From Tritrichomonas musculus (lineage: Eukaryota; Parabasalia; Tritrichomonadida; Tritrichomonadidae): DNA of 64,000 bases. Below the pieces are notes generated by a model. That model saw nothing but the letters and a program-made list of their open reading frames with translations. It did not search any database and was not told where the DNA came from. Both the position numbers and the translations under genes were made by a program. Shown here piece by piece: positions 48,747-57,254 of the stretch (position 1 is its first letter; each line of letters begins with the position of its first letter). The stretch lies in assembly GCA_039105265.1 (NCBI GenBank), contig JAPFFF010000002.1:372001-436000 (forward strand). Reading direction: 5' to 3'.

Positions 48747-51041
48747 ATGTCAAAACAAGATAAAAATAATTCATCTGATAGCTTTGAATTAGATTTAAGT
48801 AATATTGATGATGAAACTATATTTGATAGTGAGGTATCTAAACCTGATGATGATGAAGAACTAGAGGACCCGATAGATTATTTTAAGAACACGTTTCTCA
48901 GTACATACAAACTAGAACACCCCAATGATTTAATTAATTTGTTGTATCAAATACAAAACAATGAATATACAGGAAGAAGTGTGGGAAAGATTCGTGAAAT
49001 GAAAGTCAAGTTTCGTCGATTTGTTTCATTGATAAACAAAATCAATGCAGGTATTAAAAGCAAAGGTAATCAATTCCTTAGTTTAAGAGAGTACACAACA
49101 GATAAAAAAAGCCTTGATACAATTATCAATTACTTCAATATTGTTGTCAACGATGATTTAAATTATAGTTCTGACGGTTTTCGTTCATCACCCATCAAAC
49201 CACCGAGAAAGAGTCAAACACCACAAACCACCAAAGGAAGAAGAAAGAGAACAAGCATACATGAACCAACACTTGATACTAATAAACGAAGAACACCAAG
49301 AAGAAAACGCATAACTCCGAGTGATTCTGATGAAAATGACTCGACAATACAATTGCCTAAAGACAGTGAAGATTCATTACTTAATATAACATTAAGCGAA
49401 TCAGATTCTGAGTCATTAATATTGAAAAACGATGATTTATCTGATTCTTTTATTGAACCATCAAAGGAACACAATAAAAATAATTTTTCAACTAATAAAA
49501 TGGCAGACGACAACAACAATAATAACGGACCTCTTCAATCATTATATGATGATGAATTAGATGATTGGCGCGATGATAATGAAGCAGCAACCGAAGCATA
49601 CAGATATACAAGAACACCTGCAAAACAACCATACAAATATGATGATGATGAAGAAGAAGCACAAGAAATTAAATCACCTTTTGCAAGGAAATACAAAGGA
49701 TATGCAGAAGATAACAAAGCAGATGATGAAATACTTGATGAATTAATAAGAAATGCAAAGCAACCCTCAAAGAATACTCGTGGACGACGTGATAAAAAAG
49801 ATATGCCACATGTTAACTCAACATTAAAGGATTCATTTGACAAGCTTGAAATACCTCGGGTTGGTGGTAATATATCCTATTACAGAGATAAATTTATTGA
49901 TATGATTATTAACGGAAACTTCAGAATCAAATACATTCCGAATGCAGCTTGTCGTGATACAGCTATTGAATACTGTAAGAATTCAGTTGATAAAGACGGT
50001 AAACCAAGATATCGTTTATTACCAGAAAATGCCAAAGACCCGTTAGGAAACTCAATAACAGACTTGAACGGTGATAAAGTTGATGATGTTGTTTTAATTG
50101 ATAGGAACGGTAATCCTTCAATCATTAACGGCTACAAGCTTGTATTTGCTTCTCCTTACAAGAAAGTTTGGAAATCTGTTATTAAAACAAAACAAGAAAG
50201 AAAAGAAATGCCGTTCAATAAATGGATTCAATCATTATTTGATAAAGATATCAAGAAAATTGATTGGGATGCTGGTCAATACAAATTAACAAAGGGAAAA
50301 GAAATGCAAGAGTTAGAAAATTATTACGGTCCTATGGGTCTGGGAAAAGCAAGAGTCAGCAAACGTATTACACCAAATTCTTATTGGTCATCAATCTTTT
50401 CTAAAGTCTGGAAAGTGTATTGGAATGACGAACAATTCTTTGTATTATCTCCTTTGAAGAAACTCATCAATTACCTTGCTGTATCAAATATGTTATTTGC
50501 TTATCTCTTTGATGCTCCTTTCAAAGAACTAATTCAAGACAATAAGTTCAATGGAAAGATATTAACATATGAACAATGGTCATATTGGAAACAACAGAAC
50601 AATAAAGAATATGTTTCAGTATTAGGAAAGAATGTTCAATCATATGTTGAGAAGATTATTGATAAAGCTATTGATATTACATCAGGAGAACTAAAGGCTG
50701 AACCAAGTAATTGGGGTAAACAATTTACTGAATTAATGCATTACATTGATTATGTTGTCTTTGGTGTTGGTTTCAATGTTGATGTAAGTAAGCAAGAAGG
50801 ATATAACAGGTTGAAACGAAATGCAGAAGGAATTAAAGAAGCATCGCCAGAAGATATTAAGAACGTTAAAGATAATTTCATTAAACGAATCTCTGCAGCA
50901 ATAGAAAGAGATATATATCCAAATTGTGGATACACAGCATTCAAAGCACAACTCAAAGAAAGTAAATTGCAGAACAAAAATAAATATGATGATTTTGCTG
51001 TTAATCTTAAACCATTACATCAAAGAATGAATAATGAATAA
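48747..51041 (+). CDS. Large acidic Maverick protein, possible virion component (764 aa)
   Basis: Residues 1-350 are disordered and rich in D, E, S and N, with a basic patch TPRRKRITPS near 190. The C-terminal half is folded. It contains DLNGDKVDDVVLIDRNGNP near 438-456, a DxNxDxxxD calcium-loop-like motif followed by IINGYKL, then a tryptophan-rich helical part (WKVYWNDEQFFVLSPLKKL). It is divergent from the fibre gene with only 22 bases between starts. I know no firm family name; a minor structural or DNA-associated role is inferred from context. An internal ATG at 49501 (MADDNNNNNG) could give a shorter form. Confidence 0.7.
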   Translation: MSKQDKNNSSDSFELDLSNIDDETIFDSEVSKPDDDEELEDPIDYFKNTFLSTYKLEHPNDLINLLYQIQNNEYTGRSVGKIREMKVKFRRFVSLINKINAGIKSKGNQFLSLREYTTDKKSLDTIINYFNIVVNDDLNYSSDGFRSSPIKPPRKSQTPQTTKGRRKRTSIHEPTLDTNKRRTPRRKRITPSDSDENDSTIQLPKDSEDSLLNITLSESDSESLILKNDDLSDSFIEPSKEHNKNNFSTNKMADDNNNNNGPLQSLYDDELDDWRDDNEAATEAYRYTRTPAKQPYKYDDDEEEAQEIKSPFARKYKGYAEDNKADDEILDELIRNAKQPSKNTRGRRDKKDMPHVNSTLKDSFDKLEIPRVGGNISYYRDKFIDMIINGNFRIKYIPNAACRDTAIEYCKNSVDKDGKPRYRLLPENAKDPLGNSITDLNGDKVDDVVLIDRNGNPSIINGYKLVFASPYKKVWKSVIKTKQERKEMPFNKWIQSLFDKDIKKIDWDAGQYKLTKGKEMQELENYYGPMGLGKARVSKRITPNSYWSSIFSKVWKVYWNDEQFFVLSPLKKLINYLAVSNMLFAYLFDAPFKELIQDNKFNGKILTYEQWSYWKQQNNKEYVSVLGKNVQSYVEKIIDKAIDITSGELKAEPSNWGKQFTELMHYIDYVVFGVGFNVDVSKQEGYNRLKRNAEGIKEASPEDIKNVKDNFIKRISAAIERDIYPNCGYTAFKAQLKESKLQNKNKYDDFAVNLKPLHQRMNNE

Positions 51042-52157
51042 TTAATTTAAATCAAAACCTCCATTATTGTTATTATTATTATTATTTTTGTCATTTGGGT
51101 CCGAAACGATTCTAAAACTAAAACGTTTTGTTGATTGTGGTTGTTTCTTCTGGTCTTGCTGATTATCAAGTGAATTTGACAAGTCTTCAAAAGTATCATT
51201 ATTTATGTTTTGTTGTCGTTCAGAATAATTTGATGTCTTATTAGGATTTGGTGTTTCAAAATAAAAGCCTTGTGATTGATTTTGATTTCCTACATGCCAA
51301 TCGTCTTCAATTTCCATAGGTTCATAGCTTGTTGGATAATTTGGTTTTGTACTTATGGCTGATGCTGAAAAATGAACTTTGTTATCATTTTCTTTTGATT
51401 TATGCTTTCTTGGTGGATTGGGAGTTAATGATTTAATATTTTCTGTTGTTTCATTTTCTGTTGTTTCGTTATCAGGTTTTATATTTGGTTTGAATATAGG
51501 ATATTCAGTGAATATAGTATCATTTCGAAAACCTAAATGTGTAGGTTTCTTCGGTTTATAATTTGTATTTTGATTTAAATCGTTCATTGTTTGTATTCTA
51601 ATATCATTGGTGTCAGAACCTGGTTCTGTGTTATCATAGAAATCAATTATCGGTATTAAGTTTGGATTATCATAAACGGTAAATGATATATATGTTTTAT
51701 TTGCATTAGGATTATAACCTGTATCAGCTGCAGTTATTATATTATTAAATGCATTCATGAATACCTCATAAGTAAAAGCGAAATTTACTCTATTAAAATA
51801 AGCTTCACCATCATATTCTACATAATAATTTGTTATATCTTTAGGTGTGTTATCATTTAATAATACAAATACAGGTTCTTGAAATCCTGGTAGTATCTTT
51901 CGTATAAATATGTATGACGGACTATAAATTCCATCACCAATTAAATATAACATCCATGCAGGTCTAGTCGTTAATGTTGTACCTTTATAAATACTTTGAA
52001 CTTGCCTCGGAAATGTAAAAGTTGATGGAAAAATATAAATTGACCTTGATTCAGTAGTCGTAATCATAGCAAATGCAATCGGTGCTACACCATTAATTTT
52101 ATAATTGCTCATATCAGCCAATTGATTCGGATTTAAATAAAATACATGAGAATCCAT
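51042..52157 (-). CDS. Maverick protein of unknown function (371 aa)
   Basis: The first ~180 residues are folded, beta-rich and aromatic (SRSIYIFPSTFTFPRQVQSIY, FIRKILPGFQEPVFVLL, TYISFTVYDNPNLIPI), compatible with a minor capsid or penton-like jelly roll, but I cannot show that. The rest is disordered, rich in N, P and K, ending in a run of eight or more asparagines and GGFDLN. Its stop lies immediately after that of the 764-residue gene on the other strand, so the two are convergent without spacer. Confidence 0.65.
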   Translation of the reverse strand: MDSHVFYLNPNQLADMSNYKINGVAPIAFAMITTTESRSIYIFPSTFTFPRQVQSIYKGTTLTTRPAWMLYLIGDGIYSPSYIFIRKILPGFQEPVFVLLNDNTPKDITNYYVEYDGEAYFNRVNFAFTYEVFMNAFNNIITAADTGYNPNANKTYISFTVYDNPNLIPIIDFYDNTEPGSDTNDIRIQTMNDLNQNTNYKPKKPTHLGFRNDTIFTEYPIFKPNIKPDNETTENETTENIKSLTPNPPRKHKSKENDNKVHFSASAISTKPNYPTSYEPMEIEDDWHVGNQNQSQGFYFETPNPNKTSNYSERQQNINNDTFEDLSNSLDNQQDQKKQPQSTKRFSFRIVSDPNDKNNNNNNNNGGFDLN

Positions 52158-52169
52158 TTTGAATAGTCA

Positions 52170-52520
52170 TTAATAAATCAAAAGACAACTGAATATAAAT
52201 GATTCAGGTTCAATAACGTTTCCTTTCATGTCTGTGAACCATAAATGATATTCTTTTTTTGTGTTGTTCAGACACTCATATTTTCTGTATTTGGTTTGTC
52301 TTCTGTTAGCAAGCATAATGAAATGGTCGCAGAAAGGCATGAATTCAACTATATCTGAATGAACCATCAAATCACCGACAATATGTTGATTGACAACAGC
52401 ACCACAATACTGAACAACAATGTACTTCTTGTTGCGACTATAAACGAAATCATCAGGAAGATTAAAATCTTTTGATTGTGTGTGATAGTATCGTTTTGTG
52501 ATTGGTTGTTTAGCTTTCAT
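52170..52520 (-). CDS. Small Maverick protein of unknown function (116 aa)
   Basis: A basic N-terminus (KAKQPITKRYYHTQSK) is followed by a beta-rich core (KYIVVQYCGAVVNQHIVGDLMVHSD) and EFMPFCDHFIMLANRRQ. Its start overlaps the 3' end of the integrase gene by 11 bases on the same strand, suggesting coordinated expression. No family recognised. A single Cys and several His are present but not in adenain-protease order. Confidence 0.6.
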   Translation of the reverse strand: MKAKQPITKRYYHTQSKDFNLPDDFVYSRNKKYIVVQYCGAVVNQHIVGDLMVHSDIVEFMPFCDHFIMLANRRQTKYRKYECLNNTKKEYHLWFTDMKGNVIEPESFIFSCLLIY

Positions 52521-53586
52521 TTTGCGTTTTATAAGTCAAAAAGAATACTTTATAATCATCATTCAAAGCATCTATTGATGAACAAACATATTTTGTGTAC
52601 ATGATTGGGACAGTTATTATTGTTTTATTCTTCTGTGTTTTGTTAGTTTGACGTAAAGGATTTAATAGTTTACATTTAACGTTTCCTGATTCATAACAAA
52701 TGAATTCAGCAAGTTCATTAAATACTCTTCTTCGCTTTTCATGTTTCTTTTCTGTTTTTCCGTAATCGGTGTGAATGAGTATTATATTTTTGGGCTTGTA
52801 TGACAGAAGACCTTTAAATCGTTGTTTTTGTTGAATCTCTTTCAATTGCATTGATTTGGCTCTTATGTATTGCCATTCAAGGTCGCGGTCATCTTGCATC
52901 TGTTGAGGTGTTAGATAAATGTATTTTGATTGTCGTTTGTCAAGGTATTCATCGGTTTCTTCGTCAAATGATGTGTATAAAGGATTCAATAAACGAAGAG
53001 ATGAATGAGGCGTGTTATTGTACCATTCAACCGTTTGTTGTATCAATACATTGTTTGTCATTCGTTGTTGTGATTGACCGAAAGCATTTCGTAATGTTCT
53101 GATTACTGCATCGACACATTTATGTGCATTCGTGAAAGGTGAATCATCAATGATTAACTTTATTTTGTTTGGTGCTTTGAATTTAATTGACGGTTTGTCT
53201 GATTGATATCGCTCTTTACCGTTGCAATAACTTTTGAATGCATTTGATATGAAAGCCTTTTCACCATCACATTTAATCGTTTCAATTCTGATATTCCTTT
53301 TATTGACTAGTTTATCAATTACTTTGATTACATACAACTCAGATTTGTAATCAATTGGTTCAACAATTAAGTATTTGGTGTTTACATTGATTAGGACGAG
53401 ATAAGCTTTGTTTAATGCAAACATTATATCCATTTCCCAACAATGAGGCTCAAATGAGAAGTCAGGTTTTGATAGTTTCTTTACTGTTTTCAATTGGTAA
53501 TCTGGTATGTATGGCTCGGTTTTAATGTTTGTGTCTTTGATGTACTTATATTTAGATTTGAAAGGATAGTTGATTGATTCATTCAT
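52510..53586 (-). CDS. Retroviral-type (rve) integrase of the Maverick (358 aa)
   Basis: DDE/D-type recombinase that inserts the element and makes the 6-bp target duplication. Catalytic core: first Asp in HCWEMDIMFA (D53), second in IETIKCDGEKAF (D107), third acidic position in NAHKCVDAVIRTLRN (D159), where retroviral enzymes have Glu (VERxxRTL). The D-D spacing to the third residue is about 51 instead of 35. PHSSLRLLNPLYT is the conserved helix after the core. The C-terminal ~120 residues (YKPKNIILIHTDYGK...ITVPIMYTKYVCSS) form an SH3- or chromo-like beta domain for DNA or chromatin binding. No HHCC zinc finger is visible at the N-terminus. Confidence 0.9.
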   Translation of the reverse strand: MNESINYPFKSKYKYIKDTNIKTEPYIPDYQLKTVKKLSKPDFSFEPHCWEMDIMFALNKAYLVLINVNTKYLIVEPIDYKSELYVIKVIDKLVNKRNIRIETIKCDGEKAFISNAFKSYCNGKERYQSDKPSIKFKAPNKIKLIIDDSPFTNAHKCVDAVIRTLRNAFGQSQQRMTNNVLIQQTVEWYNNTPHSSLRLLNPLYTSFDEETDEYLDKRQSKYIYLTPQQMQDDRDLEWQYIRAKSMQLKEIQQKQRFKGLLSYKPKNIILIHTDYGKTEKKHEKRRRVFNELAEFICYESGNVKCKLLNPLRQTNKTQKNKTIITVPIMYTKYVCSSIDALNDDYKVFFLTYKTQNES

Positions 53587-53644
53587 TTGAATCGCAAAAA
53601 TAAAGCATTCATTAATGATTATTATTTAATGAAAATCAATTTGT

Positions 53645-55510
53645 TTATTCATTTGCTTGACTTCCTTGTGGTGTTCCGTCATCAACATATTCTAATCCGT
53701 CCAAAGAAAGTTTGAAATATGTGTCGCGACACAAACATAACTGAACTGGTGGCGGATGTACCGTACCTTCTTCATTGACATTATAATATGTATCATTCTT
53801 TCCTGTATGAATTGGTTGACCATTGATTTGAATTTGAACGTTTCCAAATCCTCCGTCAAGACCGTCATAACAATATCCTGCACTCGCTCGTTCAGTTTGA
53901 ATATTGAAAACAAATGATGTTGCATCACTTAATGTATTCTTGTATCTTGTTCCTTCTGAGTTGTTCTTTGGCATTGTGAAACTGTCTTCAAACTCTTTTG
54001 TGCATTGTAATGTAATGGCATCAAGGTCGCCAGCAGTTAATTGATTCTCAAAGAATCTTGCACCGATTGTGTCAACGTTTTCATCTGGAAAGTTCTTGCC
54101 ACCAATGTTGAGATAACAGTTTTGATAAACAGGGTTTTCAAATACAGTCAAATCATTATGATGTTTTGGAAACAGTACAGACATCGTGGTCACGTTAATC
54201 AATGGAATGTTTAAAGTTGATTTGATTCCGTTTTGAGCTGCAGCAATAGGGAAAGCATGATAATCAACCTTTTGTGATGGAATGATGATACCTTCTCGAA
54301 GAATGTCTTCAATTCCTTGTCTTGTTGCTTCACAAACACCGTAGCCCTGCATATTAGATTTGCAAAGTGTGATTGTCATTTGATTGCATGTTAATACAGC
54401 CTTTTGTGATTCATATTTCTTCATTATTGGTGTTTCTTCAACGATTTCAATTGTATAATAGTCTAACATATCTTTAACTCCTTTATTTTCATTATCTGGG
54501 TTGTGTCTTGCAATCTCTCTCAAGTCAGCAGTTCGTTTAATACCAAATCTTTCATATTCTTCATCTGTGAAATCAAATTCTAGCTCAATTGGTTCCGAAT
54601 TAATTGGTGTGTGTTCATCACAAATATTATATTTGAATTTGATTGATTTATCAAGAACACCAGGTATCAATGCTTCATTTCCAATTTGTGTGAACTGTCT
54701 CTTAAGTTTTCCTTTAGCTTTCAATTCACGTAATTGCTCAAGTTGTTTCATTGATATCTTGTCATCATCTTCGAGGAATGCTTTTGTTTCAGCAACTGTG
54801 TAAGGGTCTAATACTGCCCAAACAAGACCAGCGGGGCTAACTTGAAAACGAATAGCTAAATCACCAATGATTCCGTTAGGGAATAAATCAAATGCTTGTA
54901 ATGCGAGCAAGTCATCAAAAGGTATATTCAAATCAAATTCACACTCAGCTCTTCCATTATCTTTGAAAGAATTAAGATTAACATAAACTCCTGCATGTGT
55001 TTGTGAATAGTTGCTAATGTTTTCCCATAATGAATGAACGAATCGACGTCTTTTCTTTTCTGTTTCAGGTTTGAGAACTGAATACAGGAATCCTTCACGA
55101 ATTGATTCATTCTGTTGATATCCGACATTGACATTATTATGTAGAATCTCTAACCTGTCAAACAATTGATTTGATGATTTGAAACCAACAAATAATTTAT
55201 AAAGATTTTCAGGGTCTTCAATCGCTTTAAGCTTTGCAATGTCTGTGCTTAATTGAAGATTCAATTTGACGTGAAATGTTAAGAAACCTTTATCAATATC
55301 ACTGATGAAGTGGTCAGGATGTGTTAAACTGATTTGTGAATACTGTCCTTGATGAAATGGAGCAGGTTGGTCATGACAATCAACTGTCCTAAATGAAAAT
55401 GAACGTGTTCCATCATTAACGTTAATAATGTTGCGCATTTCCTTGAACGCACCTAATACATTTCCTGTCTCTATTTGATAATTATGAGCTCTATCGTTTC
55501 TGTATAACAT
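53645..55510 (-). CDS. Major capsid protein, double jelly-roll (621 aa)
   Basis: Matches the Polinton major capsid proteins. The N-terminal segment has FSFRTVDCHDQPAPFHQGQY and SDIDKGFLTFHVKLNL. The first jelly roll carries the typical ECEFDLNIPFDDLLALQAFD-LFPNGIIGDLAIRF block (near residues 190-225), and beta-rich segments follow (MTITLCKSNMQGYGV; the strand near NCYLNIGGKNFPDENVDT). Length fits the family. With the packaging ATPase and the integrase it implies an element able to form icosahedral virions. It is divergent from the 84-residue amphipathic gene with 54 bases between starts. Recognition is from block order, not an alignment. Confidence 0.88.
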   Translation of the reverse strand: MLYRNDRAHNYQIETGNVLGAFKEMRNIINVNDGTRSFSFRTVDCHDQPAPFHQGQYSQISLTHPDHFISDIDKGFLTFHVKLNLQLSTDIAKLKAIEDPENLYKLFVGFKSSNQLFDRLEILHNNVNVGYQQNESIREGFLYSVLKPETEKKRRRFVHSLWENISNYSQTHAGVYVNLNSFKDNGRAECEFDLNIPFDDLLALQAFDLFPNGIIGDLAIRFQVSPAGLVWAVLDPYTVAETKAFLEDDDKISMKQLEQLRELKAKGKLKRQFTQIGNEALIPGVLDKSIKFKYNICDEHTPINSEPIELEFDFTDEEYERFGIKRTADLREIARHNPDNENKGVKDMLDYYTIEIVEETPIMKKYESQKAVLTCNQMTITLCKSNMQGYGVCEATRQGIEDILREGIIIPSQKVDYHAFPIAAAQNGIKSTLNIPLINVTTMSVLFPKHHNDLTVFENPVYQNCYLNIGGKNFPDENVDTIGARFFENQLTAGDLDAITLQCTKEFEDSFTMPKNNSEGTRYKNTLSDATSFVFNIQTERASAGYCYDGLDGGFGNVQIQINGQPIHTGKNDTYYNVNEEGTVHPPPVQLCLCRDTYFKLSLDGLEYVDDGTPQGSQANE

Positions 55511-55564
55511 TTATGATTTAATAAAAAGAATCAATATATTATCTCTTTTATTTACTCTTAAAAT

Positions 55565-55819
55565 ATGGGTATAGGTATATTCAACAAGATAAAGAACGGT
55601 TTTAGAAAACTAGCCAACAAAGTCAAAGACACAGCACAAAAAGTCGTTGAAAAGCTTCCTCAAGTTGTTAACGTTGGAAGACAAATCATTGATAAAGTTA
55701 AACCGATTACTGGTCTCATTCCTGGTGTTGGTCAGGTAGTTGATTTCGTTGATAGAGGACTCAGTTATGCTGATAAAGCTGGTAAAGTTGGTAAATCAAT
55801 TTTAGATAAAGTTGGGTAA
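55565..55819 (+). CDS. Small amphipathic, glycine-rich virion-type protein (84 aa)
   Basis: MGIGIFNKIKNGFRKLANKV is an amphipathic basic helix at the very N-terminus. It is followed by a second helix (QKVVEKLPQVVNVGRQIIDK) and a hydrophobic glycine-rich stretch (PITGLIPGVGQVVDFVDRGL). It lies next to the major capsid gene, and this design resembles the small membrane-active or core proteins of adenovirus-like and Polinton-like viruses. A role as minor virion protein is inference by architecture. The stop codon TAAAT merges with a TAAA polyadenylation-type signal. Confidence 0.65.
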   Translation: MGIGIFNKIKNGFRKLANKVKDTAQKVVEKLPQVVNVGRQIIDKVKPITGLIPGVGQVVDFVDRGLSYADKAGKVGKSILDKVG

Positions 55820-55849
55820 ATATAATGAAACGTTTTAAATTGAATACAA

Positions 55850-56380
55850 ATGAATGAAAACATTAATGAACTTAAAGTAATAAACGAAAACATTAATGAA
55901 TCAAAAGTGTTTAAATCAGTTGAAGAGTTCAATTTGTTCTATCAAAAGAATATCGAGCAAATGAAAACACAAACGACTAACTATTTGAACAAGATTTATA
56001 AAATCATCACTAATGACGGCAATGAATACAAAATCACTAAACGTAATTGCAAAGACGGCAAACGATGTGATGGCGACATTTATTTGAAGAAAGTTGGGAA
56101 CACAATCACTAAAACACTTGAAAACGATAACATCAAAGCTGATATAAATATGCTCAGAGAAACAGTTGATGCGATATCTTCCAAAACTGATGAACTTCGC
56201 GATTTGTTTGACAGTAAGTTGATTCACGTTGATATCATCATTAAACAGCTCATCGATAAAAATAAAATACTTGAAGAACATATCAATAAGCTTTCAAATG
56301 TTGTTGACCAACAATCAAAAGTCATTAATGAATACATTTTAAATGTTGTTGCTCCTGACAACCACCGAATGATTAAGTGA
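55850..56380 (+). CDS. Coiled-coil Maverick protein (176 aa)
   Basis: Begins with two near-copies of a short repeat (NENINELKVI / NENINESKVF). It then has a small domain with paired cysteines (KRNCKDGKRCDGDIY) and a C-terminal coiled coil (VDAISSKTDELRDLFDSKL, ILEEHINKLSNVVDQQSKVI). Possibly a structural stalk. No family recognised. It overlaps the convergent 77-residue gene by about 40 bases. Confidence 0.65.
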   Translation: MNENINELKVINENINESKVFKSVEEFNLFYQKNIEQMKTQTTNYLNKIYKIITNDGNEYKITKRNCKDGKRCDGDIYLKKVGNTITKTLENDNIKADINMLRETVDAISSKTDELRDLFDSKLIHVDIIIKQLIDKNKILEEHINKLSNVVDQQSKVINEYILNVVAPDNHRMIK

Positions 56381-56572
56381 ATCATGATGATTTAATGATT
56401 TAGTCGTTTTTGGTGGAGGTTCATGAAATACATTACCTTTTTCATTATAACATTTCACTGTCGGTGCTGAGTTTATTTTTGTTCTCTTCTTTTGCATCAT
56501 TAATTGTAATCTATCAAAATAGTTTTTGTGTTTATCATCATGAACGGTTCTCATTTGATTAATAGCAGACAT
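56339..56572 (-). CDS. Small basic Maverick protein (77 aa)
   Basis: A basic N-terminus (DRLQLMMQKKRTKINSAP) is followed by a polar tail with EPPPKTTKSLNHHDS. It is divergent from the 75-residue gene with only 14 bases between the two ATGs, the packing seen elsewhere in the element. Family not recognised. Overlap with the coiled-coil gene lowers confidence. Confidence 0.45.
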   Translation of the reverse strand: MSAINQMRTVHDDKHKNYFDRLQLMMQKKRTKINSAPTVKCYNEKGNVFHEPPPKTTKSLNHHDSLNHSVVVRSNNI

Positions 56573-56586
56573 TTAATTGTTATTAA

Positions 56587-56814
56587 ATGAGTGAACTAAC
56601 AGAATACAAGAAAGAAATACCAGAATTAAAACGTATCAAACGAGGATTGAAAGAAAAGTGTTATGATTACAAACAATGTCTCAACAATATCAAATCAGGA
56701 ATGTTGGGCTCTGATGGTCTTGCCGTTCGTGAGTCTCTTATTGAAGACATCAACAGCCTCAAAAATAAAGTTCATCAGCTTGAGAATGAATTAAATGAAT
56801 TGTCTAATAAATGA
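56587..56814 (+). CDS. Small coiled-coil Maverick protein (75 aa)
   Basis: Charged helical protein. The second half is a leucine-zipper-like coil (EDINSLKNKVHQLENELNEL), and the first is lysine-rich (KRIKRGLKEKCYDYKQ). Its last codons enter the right terminal repeat and overlap the TIR gene by 11 bases. No family recognised. Confidence 0.6.
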   Translation: MSELTEYKKEIPELKRIKRGLKEKCYDYKQCLNNIKSGMLGSDGLAVRESLIEDINSLKNKVHQLENELNELSNK

Positions 56815-57248
56815 GTTCTTCAAGTTCAGCAATTAATTCAATAGGACCGTTGAATTTCTTTAGTTGTTCAATAAAGTGATTTATCTCTTTTAGTACTCCG
56901 TCAACAACATCATCATTATCGTAGAGGTATTTTAATGCTGGTCTCCATCCTTTTAGCTTTTTGTTGATTCTATTAATGAGGGTGCTTAATTGTTCGGCTT
57001 GGTTTGACATTATAAATTGCTGATAAAAAAATAAAAAATTTTTGAAAGTTCTATTTTTCGTTGTTGTTATTTTTTGGAGTTTGTCAATTTATTCAAAATT
57101 TGTCTATGCCATTTTGTGAAAGTTTCAAGAGCTAATTTTGAAAAAGTGGCGATTTTTTGAGTCATGTAGCTGAGGTTTGGGGTCTGTAAACCCTATGACA
57201 AGGGGGTCATTTTTTATCCCCTGCACATAAGCCCACCCATATACTACT
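56803..57248 (-). repeat. Maverick right terminal inverted repeat
   Basis: 446 bases, reverse complement of 36858-37303. I found no difference between the two copies on reading them side by side. It ends ...ACTACT followed by the AACCTG duplication. Confidence 0.97.
56804..57010 (-). CDS. TIR-encoded 68-aa protein, right copy
   Basis: Identical in all 68 residues to the protein at 37096-37302, because it sits in the inverted repeat. Both copies read inward from the ends of the element. Confidence 0.7.
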   Translation of the reverse strand: MSNQAEQLSTLINRINKKLKGWRPALKYLYDNDDVVDGVLKEINHFIEQLKKFNGPIELIAELEELIY

Positions 57249-57254
57249 AACCTG

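Larger units (their letters stand above)
36858..57248. mobile_element. Complete Maverick/Polinton element (20,391 bp)
   Basis: The element is delimited by 446-bp terminal inverted repeats (36858-37303 and 56803-57248) whose ends read AGTAGTATATGGG inward. It is flanked by the 6-bp target duplication AACCTG (36852-36857 and 57249-57254). AG termini and 6-bp duplications are the defining integration signature of Polintons. The gene content agrees: packaging ATPase, protein-primed polB, retroviral-type integrase and double-jelly-roll major capsid protein, plus accessory genes. Genes are packed closely on both strands. The repeats appear identical base for base, so insertion is recent, yet polB has a frameshift. 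Confidence 0.97.
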
